Positions 1-8,527 of a stretch of DNA of 35,960 nucleotides are shown here, piece by piece. The notes under the pieces are model-generated. The model made no database searches. It was given only the letters and a program-made list of their open reading frames with translations, and was not told the DNA's origin. Source of the DNA: Candidatus Obscuribacter sp. (GTDB lineage: Bacteria; Cyanobacteriota; Vampirovibrionia; Obscuribacterales; Obscuribacteraceae); the NCBI GenBank assembly GCA_021772155.1, contig JADYXS010000034.1:1-35960 (forward strand). Direction: 5' to 3'. The stretch's first letter is position 1. Each line of letters starts with the position of its first letter. The position numbers were made by a program, and so were the translations under genes.

Positions 1-1399
1 CATCAGCGAAGTTTTTCGCATTTATGACCGGCAAGTTGCTAACGTTGAAGCCGCCGCCAGTTGTAACCGTAGCACCAGAATTGTTAGTTACTAGATTATC
101 GTCGTTGTTGTCATCACGGTTGTCGCCGCCACGGTTGTCGCCGCCACGGTTGTCGCCGCCACGGCTGTCGCCGCCACGGTTGTCGCCGCCACGATTGCCA
201 CCATCACGGTAGCCTCCGCCACGATTGCCTCCGCCACGATTGCCACCATCACGGTAGCCTCCGCCACGATTGCCACCAAAATTGCCGCTTGTTGCTAACT
301 GTGTGTCCAGGCGAGTATTTATGCCGGACAAATCGCTGAGAAGTCGATCTACCTGGTGAGGTCTGATGCCACCTGCCGAAGTCTTATATGCTGTTGAAAG
401 CGAGGCGATTTGATCCAAATCATGATCCGCAACGGATGCTTCGGCATTAGTGATTCTTCCAGAAGCAACCAGTTGATTGATCCGGTTGGCGATCTGTTCA
501 CGCAACCTATCTACTTCTACGGTCGAAACTGTCGGGCTTGGGTTTGGCGTCGAAGACATACGCGCGGTGATGCGATCATCAACTTGGTCAAGACTCTGGG
601 CCAGTTGGTAGACTTGAGTACCAGTCAATACACCGGAGCCTGATTGAAAAGTCGCTTGTTGGGCGGCAATCCTTGCTAGATCCGACTTTAAATTCTCTGC
701 TTCTCCGGCGCTGATTCGTCCTGTCGTAAAGGCTGACTGAATCTTCGTTTCAATTGCTGTACGACGATCATTCAGGGCCGGTATAGCAGATTGTCCGATC
801 CTGACCTGTTGGTCGATATTCGCTTTTGCGGTGGCCAATTTCCCCGACAACAATTCTATCTGTCGAGGCGTGAGATTCGAACCAGTGTCGGCCCGATAGG
901 CAGCTTCGATGACAGCAATTTGCTGCATTTCTGCTTTAAGTGTAGTGGCGGTCGCCGCGCTTATTTGGCCAGCTGCAACTGCTGTATCGATTTGAGTATT
1001 CAATTGCAACTGCAGTGCGTTGATATCAGGAAGCGAAGCTACTTTATGTTCGATGGCGCCACCGAGTGCTCCTGCAAGGACGTTTATCTTGTTGCTAAGT
1101 GATATGGACTGACTGATCCCAAGTCTTCGTCCATCGACTTTGGCTGCATTGATCTGCTGGGTGATTGTTGCAAGCTCTGTGCGAAAATCGGTGGCTTGTG
1201 CCGCATTGATCTTAGAAGTGCTTGCTGCCGAATTGATTTCGACTTCCAGTTGCGAGCGTCGAGATTCAAGATCCGACCAGGTCATTGCGTATTTCCCAGA
1301 CATATTTTGTATAAAGCTAAATACATCTTGAGATTGAGCAGGTACTGCAGACACCAAATATAGTGCCGCCAATAAAGAGACGGTGTGAGCGCGTTTCAT
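1..1399 (-). CDS. Secreted helical-repeat protein with RGG-rich tail (C-terminus beyond window)
   Basis: I translated this frame by hand: it stays open from an ATG at 1399 to the window edge, giving 466 residues and no stop. A GGGGGAG ribosome-binding site lies just upstream of the ATG. Residues 1-24 look like a Sec signal peptide. Residues about 44-372 hold four related units of about 80 residues (44-125, 126-207, 208-293, 296-372). Each is predicted helical, with a G-(Q/R)-I-(S/T) turn in units 2-4 and a pattern of a leucine-rich helix, a G-x-L/I-x-x-x-Q segment and another helix. Residues about 374-430 are Gly/Arg/Asn/Asp-rich, built from NRGGG, YRDGG and NRGGD units. After them comes an ordinary-looking segment to residue 466. 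I do not recognise a named family. The role is unknown; an extracytoplasmic structural or binding protein is the simplest inference. Confidence 0.8.
   Translation of the reverse strand, partial: MKRAHTVSLLAALYLVSAVPAQSQDVFSFIQNMSGKYAMTWSDLESRRSQLEVEINSAASTSKINAAQATDFRTELATITQQINAAKVDGRRLGISQSISLSNKINVLAGALGGAIEHKVASLPDINALQLQLNTQIDTAVAAGQISAATATTLKAEMQQIAVIEAAYRADTGSNLTPRQIELLSGKLATAKANIDQQVRIGQSAIPALNDRRTAIETKIQSAFTTGRISAGEAENLKSDLARIAAQQATFQSGSGVLTGTQVYQLAQSLDQVDDRITARMSSTPNPSPTVSTVEVDRLREQIANRINQLVASGRITNAEASVADHDLDQIASLSTAYKTSAGGIRPHQVDRLLSDLSGINTRLDTQLATSGNFGGNRGGGYRDGGNRGGGNRGGGYRDGGNRGGDNRGGDSRGGDNRGGDNRGGDNRDDNNDDNLVTNNSGATVTTGGGFNVSNLPVINAKNFAD
118..274. repeat. In-frame 15-bp minisatellite encoding RGG repeats
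   Basis: The + strand shows tandem 15-base units of the type gtcgccgccacggtt, roughly from 118 to 190. Next come two copies of a 39-base stretch at 191-229 and 236-274 (period 45) containing accatcacggtagcc. All units keep the minus-strand reading frame, so they lengthen or shorten the Gly/Arg-rich tail of the 1-1399 protein without breaking it. Copy number is likely to vary between strains. Confidence 0.75.
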
Positions 1400-1481
1400 T
1401 TCTCCCCCTAACCGGAAATGATTCTGACAGTGGCGAATAATCACCTGACTCATTTTAAGCATACGCGGGCAGTGCAAATAC

Positions 1482-1497
1482 CCCTATAACGGTAGGG
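1482..1497 (-). terminator. Weak hairpin after the transglutaminase gene
   Basis: On the minus strand, 16 bases past the stop at 1513, CCCTA and TAGGG form a 5-bp stem with a 6-base loop, followed by GTATTT. It is short and the U-tract is poor, so it may be only a weak terminator for the moxR operon. Confidence 0.3.
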
Positions 1498-1512
1498 AAA
1501 TGCAGAGCAATG

Positions 1513-4173
1513 CTAGCGTTTGGTTGGAGCAGAACTTAACAGGATCTTAATTTCGCGGTCCAGCTCCTTAAGCTGTTCCATCTTGTCTTCTTGTCCGAAG
1601 TAGACTGCGTTATACGTGTCCATGAAGGCCGCCAACCGCTTTGCCAGAGTTTCGTCACTCTGTTGGTCGCGTAACTTTTGCAGTAATTTGGTGACGATAT
1701 CACTGCCGGTATCAGCGGGGGTCTTTGCAACACCGAACTTCGTCAGGCTTTTCACGATTCTGTCCTTCATCTTCGTTGCCGGATGGCGATGAGCCATCGC
1801 ATGAATTGCAGTCCGTATGACACCGTTGGCAGCTTGTAACCCTAGATAGAGTGCAAATGCTGCAACAGCAAGTGAAATTGCACCCAAGATTTTGCCGACC
1901 CAAGACAGAGCTGTTGTTACAGCATTCACGGAGGAAGATTTGGCCTTATCCGTGTAGGCCGTGATTTCTCGCTGTATCCGCTGGTAGTTGTAATAGCTCT
2001 CCTCTGGGCGTGACGGTAATTGCCCGCCTGGAGTAGGGTCAAACGGCACCCAGCCGTATGGCGGCATGTAGACTTCCGCCCAGGCGTGTGAGTGCTTTCT
2101 CTTGACGTGTGTTGCACCAGTCACGGGGTCAAAGTCACCTGGTAAGTAACCGGCAACAAATCGTGCCGGAATCTCTACAGCGCGGCACATCATTACAAAA
2201 GCGGAGGCAAAGGCTTTACAGTCACCTTTCTTTGCGTCGAACAGGAATGCATCAACGAAGTTCGTTTTTGTCGGCGTATCAACTGGTTGTATCGAATACG
2301 CGTAGCTTTTTCGCAAATGTAGCAGCAGGCGTTCCGCTCGTCGGAATCGGTTGCCATCTTCTCCTGCAAGCTCTGACGACAATTGAAACAACTTTTGACT
2401 TTGGTTGTCTGGGATTTCCAAATAGTTATCGATACCGTCCGGTTCCAGTTCGGTGACTGGTTTCGCAGTTCTCATGTCGTCGAGAGCATAGACCGGCAGC
2501 TGAGCCAGCACCGAGTAGTTTGTGCCAGCCAACAATGGGTTAGATGCTTTGATGCTGCCGAAGGCATCCACTGTCACCCGTTGAAGAAGTGAGAGGTGCT
2601 GCGGGATGCCGGCGACCGGCACGTAGTAACCAAGGTTCGACTCAACTTTATACGTCTGCACTAAATCCATGATTGGTACAGCGTACGAAAATTTTAGAGG
2701 AGCACACTCTAGGGCAACACCGTTCGAATTTGGATCAAATTCCCAAACATTTCCGGTGCCTTTACGCGACCACTTGCGCCCATTGAATGTGTCCATCGCC
2801 ATAAATTTTGTATATACCTTTCGTGTGCAAGCAAGAGAAAACATCGGCTCCTCAGGGTCCTTCATGGCCTGACTTAGGGAAATCGAACTTTCGTCCAAAA
2901 CCTCCGTGCGATTTTTGCTTGTTTCATTTTGTCTGGCTTTGTTGGCGGTTTCTTGGGGCGCGACATCAACCTTGGATTTCTCTCCACCCATTGCTGAATC
3001 TTTCGGGTCGGCACCGTTTTTGCTCGCTTTTGCTGTTTCCGTTTCAGCAGAACTAACCGACGGCTTAGTAGTTTCTTTAATTGTTCCGGTTTTTGTTCCT
3101 TTTATTGTTGAAGCCTTTTCCCCTTTCTTAGGCTGGTTCGATGCCCGTTGCATCGAGGCTTTCGACTGTTTGAGATCGTGCGGCCGTTTGTTGGCAGCAG
3201 TGGGAGTTTTGCCTCCACGGTGCTTGTGTGTATTATCGTTGCCCACCGTTGGTGTGGCTGATGATCGAGCATTTTTTTTCTTAGGTGGTGAAGGATCGGT
3301 TTTGTGTTCAGTAGTTTTCTGTGATACTTTGTTCCGTCGTGCTGCTTCTCTTCGACGAGCGCCGTCGAGTTGATTCGGTCCGGGCGAACGGGCAATCGGA
3401 TCCTGGTTGGGCAACAGGTTCACAGTTTGATTCTTTCTCATCTCGTAGATAGTTGCGGTTGCAGAAGCTCTGACTCTGGCAGAAACGCTGTCAGCTTCGT
3501 TATCCAACCTTGGGATGATGCAAAATAGAGCGATGCTGATCAGGGGCAAAAGTAGGATAGTCAGCGCGACGGCACTATTAGTAGTGCCTTGAGTTGTTCG
3601 CTTTATAAATGTTGGCTGCTCTGATTGTGTGGCTTCGTTTCGTGCCTGCGACTGACAGCTGAGCATCAGTAGCACTCCGCCAAGGCAGATGTATAGAAAA
3701 ACTATGCCGCCGAACAACATGCTCTTACCGGAAGTGGCAGCAATGCACAGAAGCAGCAGTCCGAAGGTGGCAGACGCAATGATGTCCGATCTTGTGCGTA
3801 GCTCAAACGAAGTGAGAACGCTCGTCGCCACGAGCGAGTGCATCAACGGTCGCAAAAACTGAAACTGCAATGCATAAAGATTATCTATCCAGAGTTCTTT
3901 TGTTAGGTTCACAACGATCAGTAACACGCCTAGCTTGATCAGTTTAGTTACGACCGGTGGCGTCGCCAGCATGTAGTGGTAACTGAAAACACCGCCGCCG
4001 ATACAAAGCCAAACGCACAGCACAAGCACTGCCATTTGCATGGGATCGAATTGAATTACTGGTACAGCGGATTCGCCAAAGATGAAACTTGCTGTGATAG
4101 CGATAATCGCCATCAAGCAGCAAATGACGCGCAGAGCAATGGAGCTTTCTGGTGGTGCTTTCTTCTTTTCCAC
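1513..4173 (-). CDS. TgpA-type membrane transglutaminase-like protein
   Basis: An 886-residue integral membrane protein with a transglutaminase-like (papain-fold) domain. Hydrophobic segments lie at about 12-33, 46-66, 73-91, 134-150, 152-173 and 200-221, and one more follows the catalytic domain at 756-778. The catalytic triad is visible: Cys652 in GDCKAF, His697 in SHAWAEV and Asp712 in FDPTPGG. The C-terminal 90 residues resemble the DUF4129-type cytoplasmic tail of this family. Residues about 224-425 form a Lys/Thr/Ser/Asn-rich, probably disordered linker, much longer than I expect in TgpA proteins. By topology it should be extracytoplasmic. The start is GTG at 4173, overlapping the DUF58 stop by one base (TAGTG), so translation is probably coupled. 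It is last in a moxR-DUF58-transglutaminase operon. The family is tied to envelope functions, but its substrate is unknown. Confidence 0.9.
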   Translation of the reverse strand: MEKKKAPPESSIALRVICCLMAIIAITASFIFGESAVPVIQFDPMQMAVLVLCVWLCIGGGVFSYHYMLATPPVVTKLIKLGVLLIVVNLTKELWIDNLYALQFQFLRPLMHSLVATSVLTSFELRTRSDIIASATFGLLLLCIAATSGKSMLFGGIVFLYICLGGVLLMLSCQSQARNEATQSEQPTFIKRTTQGTTNSAVALTILLLPLISIALFCIIPRLDNEADSVSARVRASATATIYEMRKNQTVNLLPNQDPIARSPGPNQLDGARRREAARRNKVSQKTTEHKTDPSPPKKKNARSSATPTVGNDNTHKHRGGKTPTAANKRPHDLKQSKASMQRASNQPKKGEKASTIKGTKTGTIKETTKPSVSSAETETAKASKNGADPKDSAMGGEKSKVDVAPQETANKARQNETSKNRTEVLDESSISLSQAMKDPEEPMFSLACTRKVYTKFMAMDTFNGRKWSRKGTGNVWEFDPNSNGVALECAPLKFSYAVPIMDLVQTYKVESNLGYYVPVAGIPQHLSLLQRVTVDAFGSIKASNPLLAGTNYSVLAQLPVYALDDMRTAKPVTELEPDGIDNYLEIPDNQSQKLFQLSSELAGEDGNRFRRAERLLLHLRKSYAYSIQPVDTPTKTNFVDAFLFDAKKGDCKAFASAFVMMCRAVEIPARFVAGYLPGDFDPVTGATHVKRKHSHAWAEVYMPPYGWVPFDPTPGGQLPSRPEESYYNYQRIQREITAYTDKAKSSSVNAVTTALSWVGKILGAISLAVAAFALYLGLQAANGVIRTAIHAMAHRHPATKMKDRIVKSLTKFGVAKTPADTGSDIVTKLLQKLRDQQSDETLAKRLAAFMDTYNAVYFGQEDKMEQLKELDREIKILLSSAPTKR

Positions 4174-5543
4174 TACAGAGCCTCCAGATCGTCTTCGCTG
4201 TAAATGGTGGCAACGATGTCTCCAGTTATCTTGGCGGTGCTAAGCTCGTGTCCTTCGGCTGTGAACACAGAAACTAGGTTGACCGGACTTGTTACCTGAT
4301 CGCCAGATTTCTGGCTTCGGAGGAGTCGTTCCGTGGATGGTACCAATGCCAGTAATTGGCGATTCGTCTGGATCTCCGGCACTGGAAGGTTTCTACTAAT
4401 TGGCTCGACCCGGGCGAGAATCTCGGACAACATTTCGATTGGCGGCCTCGCCAGAGGTAGATCCTGCATCAGCGTTTCCAGTTCCGCCGAGCCGAGTGCC
4501 GGCCTCAAATACAGTTCCGGAAGTATGTCGCGGTCGTATCCGAAGTGCACCAGAGAGTGGGCGAGGCACACTGCCAGCTCGAACTGTTCGCGGTTCTGCC
4601 AGTTTGCCGTAAGGTCTAAATACAAATCAAAGATCGGCAGTGTCTCTGAGTCAAATTGACGCACCAGGAGTTTAGACTGCTTTGCACTAGAGGGCCAGTG
4701 GATGTGCCTTAGGCTATCTCCGACACGAAACTCTCGCAGCCCGCGAACACTAGTTGATTGAGTGAAGGCCAAGACTTCCGAGAAGGCCATGCCCATGGTC
4801 GACAGCATACCTTTTATCTGAAGCAGAAAGTTCCCTCGCATGGAGCAGGTTCGCGGATAGACGACGATGGTGTCTGCATGGTGCACGCTCTTTGCCGGCG
4901 TGATTTTGCGACTCCACCAGACCAATCCGAACGGGAATGCACTGCAGACCGTCACATGGCTCATCTTGAACACACCACGTTGTAAACGTGGCACAGACAA
5001 TGATAATGTGGTGCCTTGCCCGGCGGAATCAAGCCAAATTGATTGTTCACTAAGGTCTTTATTTGCCTGAAACCCGGTTACTTCGCGACGCGCAAGAATT
5101 ATGCGCGCCCGCAAAGCATTGATCGGCACAAGATATCTGCCTGAACCGATCCATCGGACGTGGCGAATCACGACAGAAATAAAGGCATCATCCGCGGCGA
5201 TTCCATTATCCGGTAACCAACAATCGACTGCGATTGTGGAAATGATCAAAAATGGCAGGATTGCGCCTAATACTGCAACAACGAACATTGCGCAGGACAG
5301 CAGATAAAGCCACTCGTTAGCTAAAAAGGCTGCAAGCAAGTAAAGAATAACACCAGCAAATATTGAAGTAATTAATTTTGAATCAACTGAAGCACGCCAT
5401 GAGTTACCGAACGAAATGCTGAATGCATGCGCGACACCTAGGCCCGAAGGATCGTGATCCTCCTGCGTCAGCGGTTTGTTCCTGAGCCGGAAATTAGCCG
5501 GGAACGGCCACCGAGTCCAGAACGCTTTGAATGAGGTCTGCAT
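4173..5543 (-). CDS. DUF58 domain-containing membrane protein
   Basis: A 456-residue protein. Two adjacent hydrophobic segments lie at about 57-73 and 79-105. A DUF58 (von Willebrand factor A-like) core follows, with the family signature near 270-297: REFRVGDSLRHIHW and then LLVRQF. DUF58 proteins are regularly encoded beside MoxR ATPases and are thought to be their partners or clients. Here the gene sits between moxR and the transglutaminase gene, as in the classic cluster. Its ATG at 5543 lies inside the end of moxR, a 50-base overlap, and the ribosome-binding site is weak (GGAT). That fits translational coupling, although a later start cannot be excluded. The family is firm; the biochemical role is not known. 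Confidence 0.9.
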   Translation of the reverse strand: MQTSFKAFWTRWPFPANFRLRNKPLTQEDHDPSGLGVAHAFSISFGNSWRASVDSKLITSIFAGVILYLLAAFLANEWLYLLSCAMFVVAVLGAILPFLIISTIAVDCWLPDNGIAADDAFISVVIRHVRWIGSGRYLVPINALRARIILARREVTGFQANKDLSEQSIWLDSAGQGTTLSLSVPRLQRGVFKMSHVTVCSAFPFGLVWWSRKITPAKSVHHADTIVVYPRTCSMRGNFLLQIKGMLSTMGMAFSEVLAFTQSTSVRGLREFRVGDSLRHIHWPSSAKQSKLLVRQFDSETLPIFDLYLDLTANWQNREQFELAVCLAHSLVHFGYDRDILPELYLRPALGSAELETLMQDLPLARPPIEMLSEILARVEPISRNLPVPEIQTNRQLLALVPSTERLLRSQKSGDQVTSPVNLVSVFTAEGHELSTAKITGDIVATIYSEDDLEAL

Positions 5544-6480
5544 GACTGATCCGTTTCGCCTTCACTTTCGGCACGATTCTATGTCCAAGTACACTCGGCG
5601 CAATTTCCTTAATATCCTCGGGCGTTACATAGTTTCGCCCGGCGATAAATGCCGCAGCCTGTGCCGCTCGAAGCAGAAGCTGGCTCCCGCGAGGGCTTAC
5701 TCCAAGCACGATCGATGGATGTTGCCTGGTTGTATTCACGACGGCTATGATGTATTTAATTAGCGTCTCATGTACAAAGACCTTTCGTGCCGCCAGCTGA
5801 GCCATTTCTACTTCTTCCGTCGTAAGTATGGGCTGTGCCGTAAAAGTGTCTTCGCTGAGAGTTTTGGCCAGAATGAGTGCTTCTTCGTCCGGCTTGGGGT
5901 AGCCCAGTGACAATGCAATCATGAATCGGTCCAGTTGCGCCTCCGGCAAGGGGAACGTGCCTTGTTGCTCAATCGGATTCTGCGTGGCCAGCACGAAGAA
6001 AAGTTGCGGCAATTTTCTGGTGATACCGTCTGTGGTGACCTGTCGCTCTTCCATTGCTTCCAACAAGCTTGATTGTGTTCGCGGCGTTGCTCGATTAATT
6101 TCGTCGGTCAGCAGAATGTTAGTAAAAATGGGACCGGGCATGAACTTAAAGATGCCTTCCTTCTGTTCAAACACCGATACTCCGGATACGTCGGAAGGCA
6201 GCAAGTCCGGAGTACACTGAATGCGCTTGAATGTCCCCATGATGGATAACGCAAGACTCTTCGCCAGAAGCGTCTTTCCCACTCCGGGGACATCTTCGAT
6301 GATCACATGCCCACCCGCAATCAAGGCAATCACTGCTAGTCTTGCAGCTTTCGATTGACCGACGAGTACGTTGTTTATATTGTTGAGCAGAGCCTGAGCC
6401 TTCGCGCTCAGTGCCAGATGCTCGGGTGATTTTTCAAGGGTACCGGCTGGCTTCACGCCCTCAATGACCTCAATTAGCAT
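5494..6480 (-). CDS. MoxR-family AAA+ ATPase
   Basis: A 328-residue MoxR-type AAA+ ATPase, a chaperone-like ATPase that remodels partner proteins in the cytoplasm. Walker A is at 64-71 (VPGVGKTL). Walker B is at 122-128 (ILLTDEI), followed by NRA. Sensor 1 is LATQNP at 164-169 and the sensor 2 region is SPRGSQ at 262-267. The C-terminal lid reads through GRNYVTPEDIKEIAP, typical of the family, and the length is normal. It is the first gene of the operon with DUF58 and the transglutaminase. I infer that it activates or assembles the DUF58 or transglutaminase membrane proteins. The start is ATG at 6480 with only a weak ribosome-binding site. The 189 bases upstream, to the glucosidase stop, should contain the operon promoter, but I cannot fix a -35/-10 pair there. 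Confidence 0.93.
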   Translation of the reverse strand: MLIEVIEGVKPAGTLEKSPEHLALSAKAQALLNNINNVLVGQSKAARLAVIALIAGGHVIIEDVPGVGKTLLAKSLALSIMGTFKRIQCTPDLLPSDVSGVSVFEQKEGIFKFMPGPIFTNILLTDEINRATPRTQSSLLEAMEERQVTTDGITRKLPQLFFVLATQNPIEQQGTFPLPEAQLDRFMIALSLGYPKPDEEALILAKTLSEDTFTAQPILTTEEVEMAQLAARKVFVHETLIKYIIAVVNTTRQHPSIVLGVSPRGSQLLLRAAQAAAFIAGRNYVTPEDIKEIAPSVLGHRIVPKVKAKRISHADLIQSVLDSVAVPG

Positions 6481-6669
6481 CCAATAGTGGCTCTATTCCC
6501 GCGTCCATGGCGGCTTAATCCCGAGCCAGTCGCATCTTGAACAGCGATGACCAATTCCCTTTTGCCAGCCTGGCTTCCACCTTCAGCTTTTTTAGCTGTC
6601 CCGGTGGACAATATCAGTCAACAGTATTAATCAGAAACGTATGGGCTAATGGCAAGCAGTGGGAGTTAT

Positions 6670-8424
6670 TTATCGAACGGCAGCCATGTAAACCGAGTAT
6701 GGTGGCAAGGTGATGGCATCCAAGCTTTCAATTTTTGACTGCGAACTGCCGCTGGTCAACAGAGTTTTCGCCTCGGATGACTTGATTCCGTGTTGTGTCA
6801 AGTCAAAGCGCACTTGTTTTGCAGCGGCAGTCATATTCATTGCCACAAGCACGTTAGTTTGGTCTTTTCTCCTCAAATAGGAAACCACATTCTCATCACT
6901 CTCGTTCAAAGCTATGTACGCGCCTGTTCTGAGCGCTTCATTGGCGGCTCGAAGCTCAGCCAGCTTTCGATAAAAGCTAAGCACAGAGTTTGGATCCTTT
7001 GATTCTGTTTCGACATTGTGCGTTTTAAAATTTGCTCCGACAGGTAACCACGGTTCTTTCGAACTAAAGCCGGCGTTCGCCTCGGACGTCCATTGCATTG
7101 GGGTTCTTTCGCCATCTCGACCTTTTTCCTTGGGCCAACCGAGTTTCCCAATCGGATCTCGTACGTCTTCTATCCGCGTAGGATCATTGTTCGCCATTCC
7201 GAGCTCTTCGCCGTAATAAAGAATGGGCGTGCCTCTTAGAGTATAAAGAAGAGTTGCTAGAATTTTGGCAACGTGATCGTTGTTTCTGCCGTCTCCATAA
7301 CGATTGTAGGCGCGAGTTTGATCGTGGTTGCTGAACAAATAGACCGGCCACCCGTTTGCAGGATTATTATCAGCTTGACCTATTTGCTTGCGGAATTCAG
7401 ATGCAGATAGCTTGTCGATGTTCGCGAACATGAAGTTCATTGGCAACTGAATTTCGTCGTGATTTTTTCCATACATCCGCGCGAGATCCGCAATGCTTCT
7501 GCTATCGGTTGTCTCGCCAATCATTACCCGGTGATTCGGATAGGTATTGAGCACCGTTCGCAACTCTTTCAGAGAGTCGTGGATTTCGGGCAGCAGATAA
7601 TTGTATTTGTTTTCCATGTCCGCATCGCCAAAGCGATTCTTAGCAGCGGATTTGATCGGATTATCTTTTAGCTCCGTGTCTTCGAACAAGGTATTGACTG
7701 CATCCAGGCGAAATCCAGCAACTCCCTTGGCGAGCCAGAACTGTGCCGCATCATACATCGCCTTTCGCACTTCCGGGTTACGCCAGTTCAGATCGGGCTG
7801 CTCCGGATAGAAAAAGTGATAGTAGTATTGCTTGGTTTTTCGGTCGAATTTCCAGGCTGAATGACCAAACAATGCTTGCCAGTTATTGGGTGGGCCGCCG
7901 TTCTTACCATCGCGCCAGACAAACCAATCTCGTTTTGGATCTTTGCGCGATGACCTTGAGGCTTTGAACCAGGCGTGTTTGTCTGATGTGTGATTCATCA
8001 CGAAATCCAGCACGATTTTGATGTCCCGCTTCTTAGCTTCATCTAAGAGCTTGTCGAAATCAGCCATCGTTCCGTATTCAGGGGCAATTGCTCGATAGTC
8101 GGAGATGTCGTACCCGAAATCCACTTGTGGCGATGGGAAGAAAGGAGTTATCCAGATTGCCCCGACGCCAATGCTTTTGAGGTAGTCGAGCTTTGATGTG
8201 ATGCCGGGGATGTCTCCCATGCCATCGTCAGTACCATCAGCGAAACTCCGCGGGTAGAGCTCATAGAAAATCGCTGTTTTCCACCACGGTTCCTGCGTTT
8301 GACTGGAAGCTAGCGGCTGCGTTGAGTGCTTCTGAAGCCCGGATTCCGTCTGTGGGTTTGCGTTAGTGCCCATTGAGGACAGCACCAAGCATAGTATTGA
8401 GGCCGATATGGTAAGCCGTTTCAT
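6670..8424 (-). CDS. Secreted GH13 alpha-glucosidase (oligo-1,6-glucosidase subfamily)
   Basis: A 584-residue protein. Residues 1-22 are a signal peptide ending TNA, so the enzyme is exported. It is a GH13 (beta/alpha)8 hydrolase: region I is DFVMNHTSD (140-148), the nucleophile is Asp241 in GFRLDAVN, the acid/base is Glu304 in MIGETTD, and the third acid is Asp368 in FSNHDQTR. The QPDLNW motif at 209-214 places it in the oligo-1,6-glucosidase group. In that group the residue after the nucleophile influences linkage choice; alanine here (position 242) is usual for alpha-1,4-acting enzymes, so a maltose/maltodextrin glucosidase is likely (inference). The start is ATG at 8424 behind GCGGAG. It stands alone between the moxR operon and a divergent small gene. 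Confidence 0.9.
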   Translation of the reverse strand: MKRLTISASILCLVLSSMGTNANPQTESGLQKHSTQPLASSQTQEPWWKTAIFYELYPRSFADGTDDGMGDIPGITSKLDYLKSIGVGAIWITPFFPSPQVDFGYDISDYRAIAPEYGTMADFDKLLDEAKKRDIKIVLDFVMNHTSDKHAWFKASRSSRKDPKRDWFVWRDGKNGGPPNNWQALFGHSAWKFDRKTKQYYYHFFYPEQPDLNWRNPEVRKAMYDAAQFWLAKGVAGFRLDAVNTLFEDTELKDNPIKSAAKNRFGDADMENKYNYLLPEIHDSLKELRTVLNTYPNHRVMIGETTDSRSIADLARMYGKNHDEIQLPMNFMFANIDKLSASEFRKQIGQADNNPANGWPVYLFSNHDQTRAYNRYGDGRNNDHVAKILATLLYTLRGTPILYYGEELGMANNDPTRIEDVRDPIGKLGWPKEKGRDGERTPMQWTSEANAGFSSKEPWLPVGANFKTHNVETESKDPNSVLSFYRKLAELRAANEALRTGAYIALNESDENVVSYLRRKDQTNVLVAMNMTAAAKQVRFDLTQHGIKSSEAKTLLTSGSSQSKIESLDAITLPPYSVYMAAVR

Positions 8425-8462
8425 AGGTGCTCCGCCAATGCATTAGTCGATAAGATATCAAC

Positions 8463-8489
8463 TTGACATCACCCCAGCGGCAATATAGT
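8463..8489 (+). promoter_or_regulatory. Candidate sigma70-type promoter for the 8528 gene
   Basis: TTGACA at 8463-8468 and TATAGT at 8484-8489 are separated by a short 15-base spacer; a TAGTCT hexamer gives 17. They lie 39 bases before the ATG at 8528. The exact -35 hexamer makes this the best-looking promoter in the window. Confidence 0.45.
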
Positions 8490-8527
8490 CTTGCATCGAG
8501 CCGATCATTTTTACTATTGAGGTCTTC

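Noticed and set aside
118-274. CRISPR-like array
   Set aside because: The repeats are 15-base tandem units without spacers and keep one coding frame, so this is a coding minisatellite.
24-279. Short repeat-rich open frames on both strands in the minisatellite
   Set aside because: They are alternative readings of the same repeats (Ser-Pro-Pro-Arg-Leu and Val-Ala-rich); the long frame from 1399 explains the region.
871-885. GGTTCGAATC, reminiscent of a tRNA T-arm, on the minus strand
   Set aside because: No acceptor, D-arm or anticodon stem fits around it, and it lies in the middle of the repeat-protein reading frame.
2906-3373. 155-codon open frame on the + strand, hydrophobic in part
   Set aside because: It is antisense to the Lys/Thr-rich linker of the transglutaminase gene; the hydrophobic look is the mirror of Lys/Asn/Ser codons.
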